In this document: positions 42,310-45,263 of the stretch, piece by piece
How positions within the stretch are numbered: position 1 is the first letter of the stretch
Layout: each line of letters opens with the position of its first letter
Assembly: GCA_017961765.1 (NCBI GenBank)
Contig: JAGCWQ010000047.1
Coordinates: 1 to 45,263, forward strand
DNA: 45,263 bases
Direction of reading: 5' to 3'
From: Paludibacteraceae bacterium
GTDB taxonomy: Bacteria > Bacteroidota > Bacteroidia > Bacteroidales > Paludibacteraceae
The notes under the pieces: model-generated
Database searches by the model: none
What the model saw: the letters and a program-made list of their open reading frames with translations, nothing else
What the model was told of the DNA's origin: nothing
Position numbers and translations under genes: made by a program

Positions 42310-43350
42310 ATGAGACGATTGCCAATATATTTTCTGATCGATGTGTCAGAGTCAATGGTAGGTGAACCTATCAAGCAGGTTGAAGATGGTATGCGTACAA
42401 TCATACAGGAGCTAAGGACAGACCCGTATGCTCTTGAGACGGTCTTTGTTTCTGTCGTTGCTTTTGCAGGACGGGCGAAAAGTCTTTCTCCTCTTACGGA
42501 ACTTTACAAATTCTATCCTCCGAAATTCCCAATTGGTGGTGGAACGGCCTTAGGAACGGCCCTAAATTATCTGATGGATGATATGGAGCGTTCGGTCCAA
42601 AAGACTACGCTTGAGGTGAAGGGCGATTGGAAGCCGATTATTTTCCTGTTTACGGACGGTACGCCTACCGACGACCCGACTTCAGCCATAGAAAAGTGGC
42701 AGAGACATTATAAGACGAAGTGTCACATGGTTTGCATCTCGATTGGCGACAATGCCGATACGAACCTATTGGGAAAACTTTCGGAAAATGTCTTGCGGTT
42801 GAACGGTACCGACGAGTACTCTTTCAAGGCCTTTTTCAAGTGGGTGACGGCCTCTATCAAGACAAGTAGCGTATCGGTTTCCGATATGGGTGTTGATGAG
42901 TTGAAGTTGGCTCCTTTAAACGGAATCAGTCTGGAGAAGGTCGATACGGAGAGGCGTTCTGTGGTGGATGAGAATTTTGTCGTACTGCATGGTCGATGTT
43001 CGAACACGCGAAACCGCTATTTGATTAAGTTCGCCAAGCGTGTGGGAGCATCCGATTTTCTGCCAAATTTCAGCGTCTTGAAATATAGGTTGGTGGGAGC
43101 CTACCCTATTGAGGAGGCCTCGTTTGAATCGCTTTCCGATGGTCTTTCGAATCGAAACATAAACACGAATGATTTGATGGGTGTGCCGACTTGTCCTTGC
43201 TGTGGCAATCAGTATGGCCTTGTTGTGTGTGAGTGTGGCAATATCATGTGTTCCGACGGACGTACGTGTTCTTGTCCTTGGTGCGGTATGGAGGGTACGT
43301 TGGGCGACATTCAGGATGGCGGTATGGATATAACGCGAGGAAGAGGGTGA
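42310..43350 (+). CDS. TerY-like von Willebrand factor A protein with Cys-rich TerY-C-type domain
   Basis: The 346-residue cytoplasmic protein begins almost at once with the VWA strand IYFLIDVSES, the MIDAS motif D-x-S-x-S at residues 11-15. A GGGTALG threonine and FTDGTPTDD complete the metal site. The C-terminus has nine clustered cysteines (CPCCGN, VCECGN, MCSDG, TCSCPWCG), as in the zinc-binding TerY-C domain. TerY proteins belong to tellurite/stress-linked phosphorylation systems, usually with a PP2C phosphatase and a protein kinase (TerY-P triad). Neither partner is in this window. ATG 42310 is chosen; a GTG at 42268 would add 14 residues ahead of the VWA strand. A hairpin overlapping the stop probably ends transcription. 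Confidence 0.85.
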   Translation: MRRLPIYFLIDVSESMVGEPIKQVEDGMRTIIQELRTDPYALETVFVSVVAFAGRAKSLSPLTELYKFYPPKFPIGGGTALGTALNYLMDDMERSVQKTTLEVKGDWKPIIFLFTDGTPTDDPTSAIEKWQRHYKTKCHMVCISIGDNADTNLLGKLSENVLRLNGTDEYSFKAFFKWVTASIKTSSVSVSDMGVDELKLAPLNGISLEKVDTERRSVVDENFVVLHGRCSNTRNRYLIKFAKRVGASDFLPNFSVLKYRLVGAYPIEEASFESLSDGLSNRNINTNDLMGVPTCPCCGNQYGLVVCECGNIMCSDGRTCSCPWCGMEGTLGDIQDGGMDITRGRG

Positions 43351-43368
43351 TCGCACCCTCTCTTCTGT
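43342..43368 (+). terminator. Terminator overlapping the TerY-like stop codon
   Basis: The 8-bp stem agagggtg (43342-43349) pairs with caccctct (43354-43361), loop atcg, and is followed by a T-rich stretch (tcttctgtttt). The stop codon TGA lies at the top of the stem, so translating ribosomes could affect folding. Confidence 0.6.
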
Positions 43369-43461
43369 TTTGTCCTCTTCGTGGAGATACGGGTGTTCGC
43401 TATTCTTGAAACTAGGATGTTTTTAGATAACCATTTTATAAACTTTTAAATATCAAACAGT

Positions 43462-44427
43462 ATGAAGAAATTTTTTATAAACTTGATGGCTGCCCTATTT
43501 GCGGTGGCGATAGTTTCCTGTGACAAGGATAGTTCGGACGATGAGAATGAGGAGGGTGGAGAGACTATCTCTAATTCGGATAATAGTGCTAAGGTAGGAG
43601 ATGTAACATCTTCGTTGTCTTGCGATTTGATGTTTGATGATTTTGGCGAAGCTAATTTTAGTGCCAGAGGAATGGAGGCAGGGAAACGCATCCATTTTAG
43701 TGCCGGCATTGCCTGGGAGTCGATAGGAAAAACGATAAACCTCGCCACTCCGCAAGCATCAGAAGAGTACTGGTTCCGATATGAGGAATTTCTTGAACAG
43801 GAGGAAGGCCTCCAATTCACTCAGCGAAACGACCTTGGTAATGTCTACAGCGACTACAAACATGAGGAAGGCACGGATGAGCCAATCTTTGCCAGTGGTA
43901 CGTTGACTACGAAACAGATAGAGGGTGGCTATACTCTTGTCATTGATGGTACGCTCAAAAGTGGCATCGCTGTGCTTATCAAGTTGAATGTTCCTTTTAC
44001 CGAGAAGATCGTCCCTCTCTCAAGGAATACCCTTATCTACGATGGTGTGAAATATGAGTTGACTTCTTCTGCTAAGCAGAATCCGTCGAATGCGATTATT
44101 CATTGGACTGGCAATAATGAATCGGCGAATATTAGTTCATCGGGCGACATCTATCCGAGCTCCGATAATTTACATGCGGATTTGCCTGATCAACCTTCTG
44201 GAGACGGATACCAATTTGCTTTCAATGTTTCTCTTCCGGAATTGCAACTTTCTTATTTCTGGAATAATGACCATTTAGAGTGTCAGTTGGATGGAAAGAG
44301 TGTTGCCAACCCTTTCGTTGATGGCTATGCTGAGATAGGAGCTTATCGTGGCCAAATGTCTTTCATCGCCATCGGAACTCTGACCAACGGCAAAGTCCTC
44401 AAACTTCGTGTTTCGACTTATTATTAA
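43462..44427 (+). CDS. Two-module lipoprotein of unknown function
   Basis: The 321-residue protein has a lipoprotein signal peptide (AIVSC, lipidated Cys20) and an acidic linker after it (DKDSSDDENEE), the export signal type for surface lipoproteins in Bacteroidota. Two modules follow: about 50-170, ending IFASGTL...LVIDGTLKSGIAVLIKL, and about 178-321, starting NTLIYDGVKYEL and ending AIGTLTNGKVLKLRV. Each resembles the single module of the next gene, so this looks like an internal duplication. I do not recognise the family. The 58-bp gap to the next lipoprotein and the lack of a terminator between them suggest one transcript. AACTTTTAAA precedes the ATG by about 20 bp. Confidence 0.8.
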   Translation: MKKFFINLMAALFAVAIVSCDKDSSDDENEEGGETISNSDNSAKVGDVTSSLSCDLMFDDFGEANFSARGMEAGKRIHFSAGIAWESIGKTINLATPQASEEYWFRYEEFLEQEEGLQFTQRNDLGNVYSDYKHEEGTDEPIFASGTLTTKQIEGGYTLVIDGTLKSGIAVLIKLNVPFTEKIVPLSRNTLIYDGVKYELTSSAKQNPSNAIIHWTGNNESANISSSGDIYPSSDNLHADLPDQPSGDGYQFAFNVSLPELQLSYFWNNDHLECQLDGKSVANPFVDGYAEIGAYRGQMSFIAIGTLTNGKVLKLRVSTYY

Positions 44428-44484
44428 AGAGGGAAATCCAATACAAATCTTATGGAACTCACTTAACCTTTAAAACATATTTTT

Positions 44485-45042
44485 ATGAAACTTAGAGCAA
44501 TTCTTTTCGCCTTTATGGCAGCTATGATGACCTTTGTCGCTTGTGACAAGGACGATGATAAAACGGATGATGTGCAGAGCATGGCCGATAACACCGTCTC
44601 TTACGACGGACGTACTTATAAGATTGACGTTGTGGAGGTGAATTACTTCCATTCAGAATTGACACTTGTGGACGCCTATTCCAGTGAAGTGCTTGAGAAT
44701 GGCAAGCCTACGTTTCGTATTGAGGGCATCCACATTATGCCTGAGCTTTGGAACAAGAATGTGGACCTTGCCAATATGGATCAGTGGTCGGATGGAATGA
44801 TGGTTGAATGGTTCGTTGATGGGGCATTCACAATCTCTTATCAAGGCTATTATAACGGTGATAAGGGCTTGTCCGGTTCTATTGAGGGGCAACAATTTGA
44901 AAACGAGTCCATCTTCAGCAGCGGAACCTTCCGTGTCTCTGGAAACAATGACGGAACGCCTATCACCATCACAATTGATGGTAAATTGAAGAACGGCAAG
45001 ACGCTCCAGTTGAAAATCGTTTCAGACAAATACTTAGATTAG
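44485..45042 (+). CDS. Single-module lipoprotein, paralogue of the preceding gene
   Basis: The 185-residue protein has a lipobox FVAC (Cys20) and an acidic tether (DKDDDKTDD). The mature module starts NTVSYDGRTYKI, like module 2 of the previous gene (NTLIYDGVKYEL), and ends SIFSSGTF...ITIDGKLKNGKTLQLKI, like the ends of both its modules. It is probably anchored in the outer membrane and possibly surface-exposed. The function is unknown; there is no enzyme motif that I can see. AACCTTTAAA lies just upstream of the start. A 13-bp hairpin follows 25 bp after the stop. Confidence 0.8.
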   Translation: MKLRAILFAFMAAMMTFVACDKDDDKTDDVQSMADNTVSYDGRTYKIDVVEVNYFHSELTLVDAYSSEVLENGKPTFRIEGIHIMPELWNKNVDLANMDQWSDGMMVEWFVDGAFTISYQGYYNGDKGLSGSIEGQQFENESIFSSGTFRVSGNNDGTPITITIDGKLKNGKTLQLKIVSDKYLD

Positions 45043-45067
45043 TGATAAGGAATCACTCTCAAAAGAA

Positions 45068-45100
45068 ATAGGAGTCCGCGAGGTGGTCGTGGGCTCCTAT
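45068..45100 (+). terminator. Strong hairpin after the lipoprotein pair
   Basis: A 13-bp stem (45068-45080 with 45088-45100, loop aggtggt, two wobble pairs) starts 25 bp after the stop of the second lipoprotein. The T-tract behind it is weak (gttgttct), so it may act as a terminator or mRNA-end stabiliser. Confidence 0.6.
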
Positions 45101-45199
45101 GTTGTTCTATGGAGGGCGAGTCTTTAGGGGACTTCTATAAATTAAAGTTTTGATAATTAATATATTATGCGTATATTTATAGTGTAAAATCAACAAAAT

Positions 45200-45263
45200 A
45201 TGCAGAAATATCATCAAAACACCCCAAAATCGTTGTTTGAAGAACAATACACCATAAATGAAC
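45200..45263 (+). CDS. Partial ORF at the window edge, possibly the start of an IS transposase
   Basis: An ATG at 45200 opens a frame that stays open to the window end (21 codons, beginning MQKYHQNTPKSLFEEQY). Short starts of this kind (a QNT/SLF segment then E-x-x) resemble the N-terminus of IS5-group transposases in Bacteroidota, but the piece is too short to be sure. The upstream 100 bp is very AT-rich. No terminal inverted repeat could be confirmed because the right end is missing. Confidence 0.4.
   Translation, partial: MQKYHQNTPKSLFEEQYTINE

Overview
The window looks like a chromosome segment from a member of the Bacteroidota, most likely Bacteroidales. The evidence is as follows. Promoters match the TTTG-N19-TAnnTTTG type (the best is upstream of rpmH), and start regions are A-rich without clear Shine-Dalgarno sequences. 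One protein ends in a type B type IX secretion (T9SS) sorting domain beside a PorP/SprF protein, and there is a DUF6089-uppS-bamA-skp-skp cluster. I cannot name a genus from sequence alone.

Layout. Positions 1-394 and 1903-2392 hold two related arrays of short, strong palindromes. They bracket one minus-strand gene (408-1754) for an AAA_14/DUF4143 ATPase, which has three 13-bp sites spaced exactly 33 bp apart upstream of its promoter. Positions 2578-34089, about 70% of the window, are a single uninterrupted gene for a 10,503-residue exported protein. It has a signal peptide, an N-terminal jelly-roll-like region, about 120 Ig/PKD-like domains (hand count) and a C-terminal T9SS type B sorting domain. 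A PorP/SprF outer-membrane protein gene overlaps its stop codon (ATGA), so the two form a translationally coupled secretion pair.

After that come rpmH with its own promoter and terminator, then an envelope-biogenesis cluster: a DUF6089 protein, undecaprenyl diphosphate synthase (uppS), the outer-membrane assembly factor BamA, and two Skp/OmpH chaperones, closed by a strong terminator. The right end has a membrane-anchored L,D-transpeptidase-like protein, a TerY-like von Willebrand A protein with a Cys-rich C-terminus, and two paralogous lipoproteins. The first 21 codons of a possible IS transposase run off the window.

Main discovery candidate: from about residue 4354 to 10173 the giant protein is not a simple domain array. 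It is a higher-order repeat in which three domain types (iii-i-ii) recur in strict order for 24 consecutive triplets. The triplet length falls from about 750-795 nt in the first half to about 640-690 nt towards the C-terminus, and codon choice shifts from AAT/TAT at the 5' end to AAC/TAC at the 3' end. The likely role is a very long, disulfide-stabilised cell-surface fibre or adhesin; this is inference.
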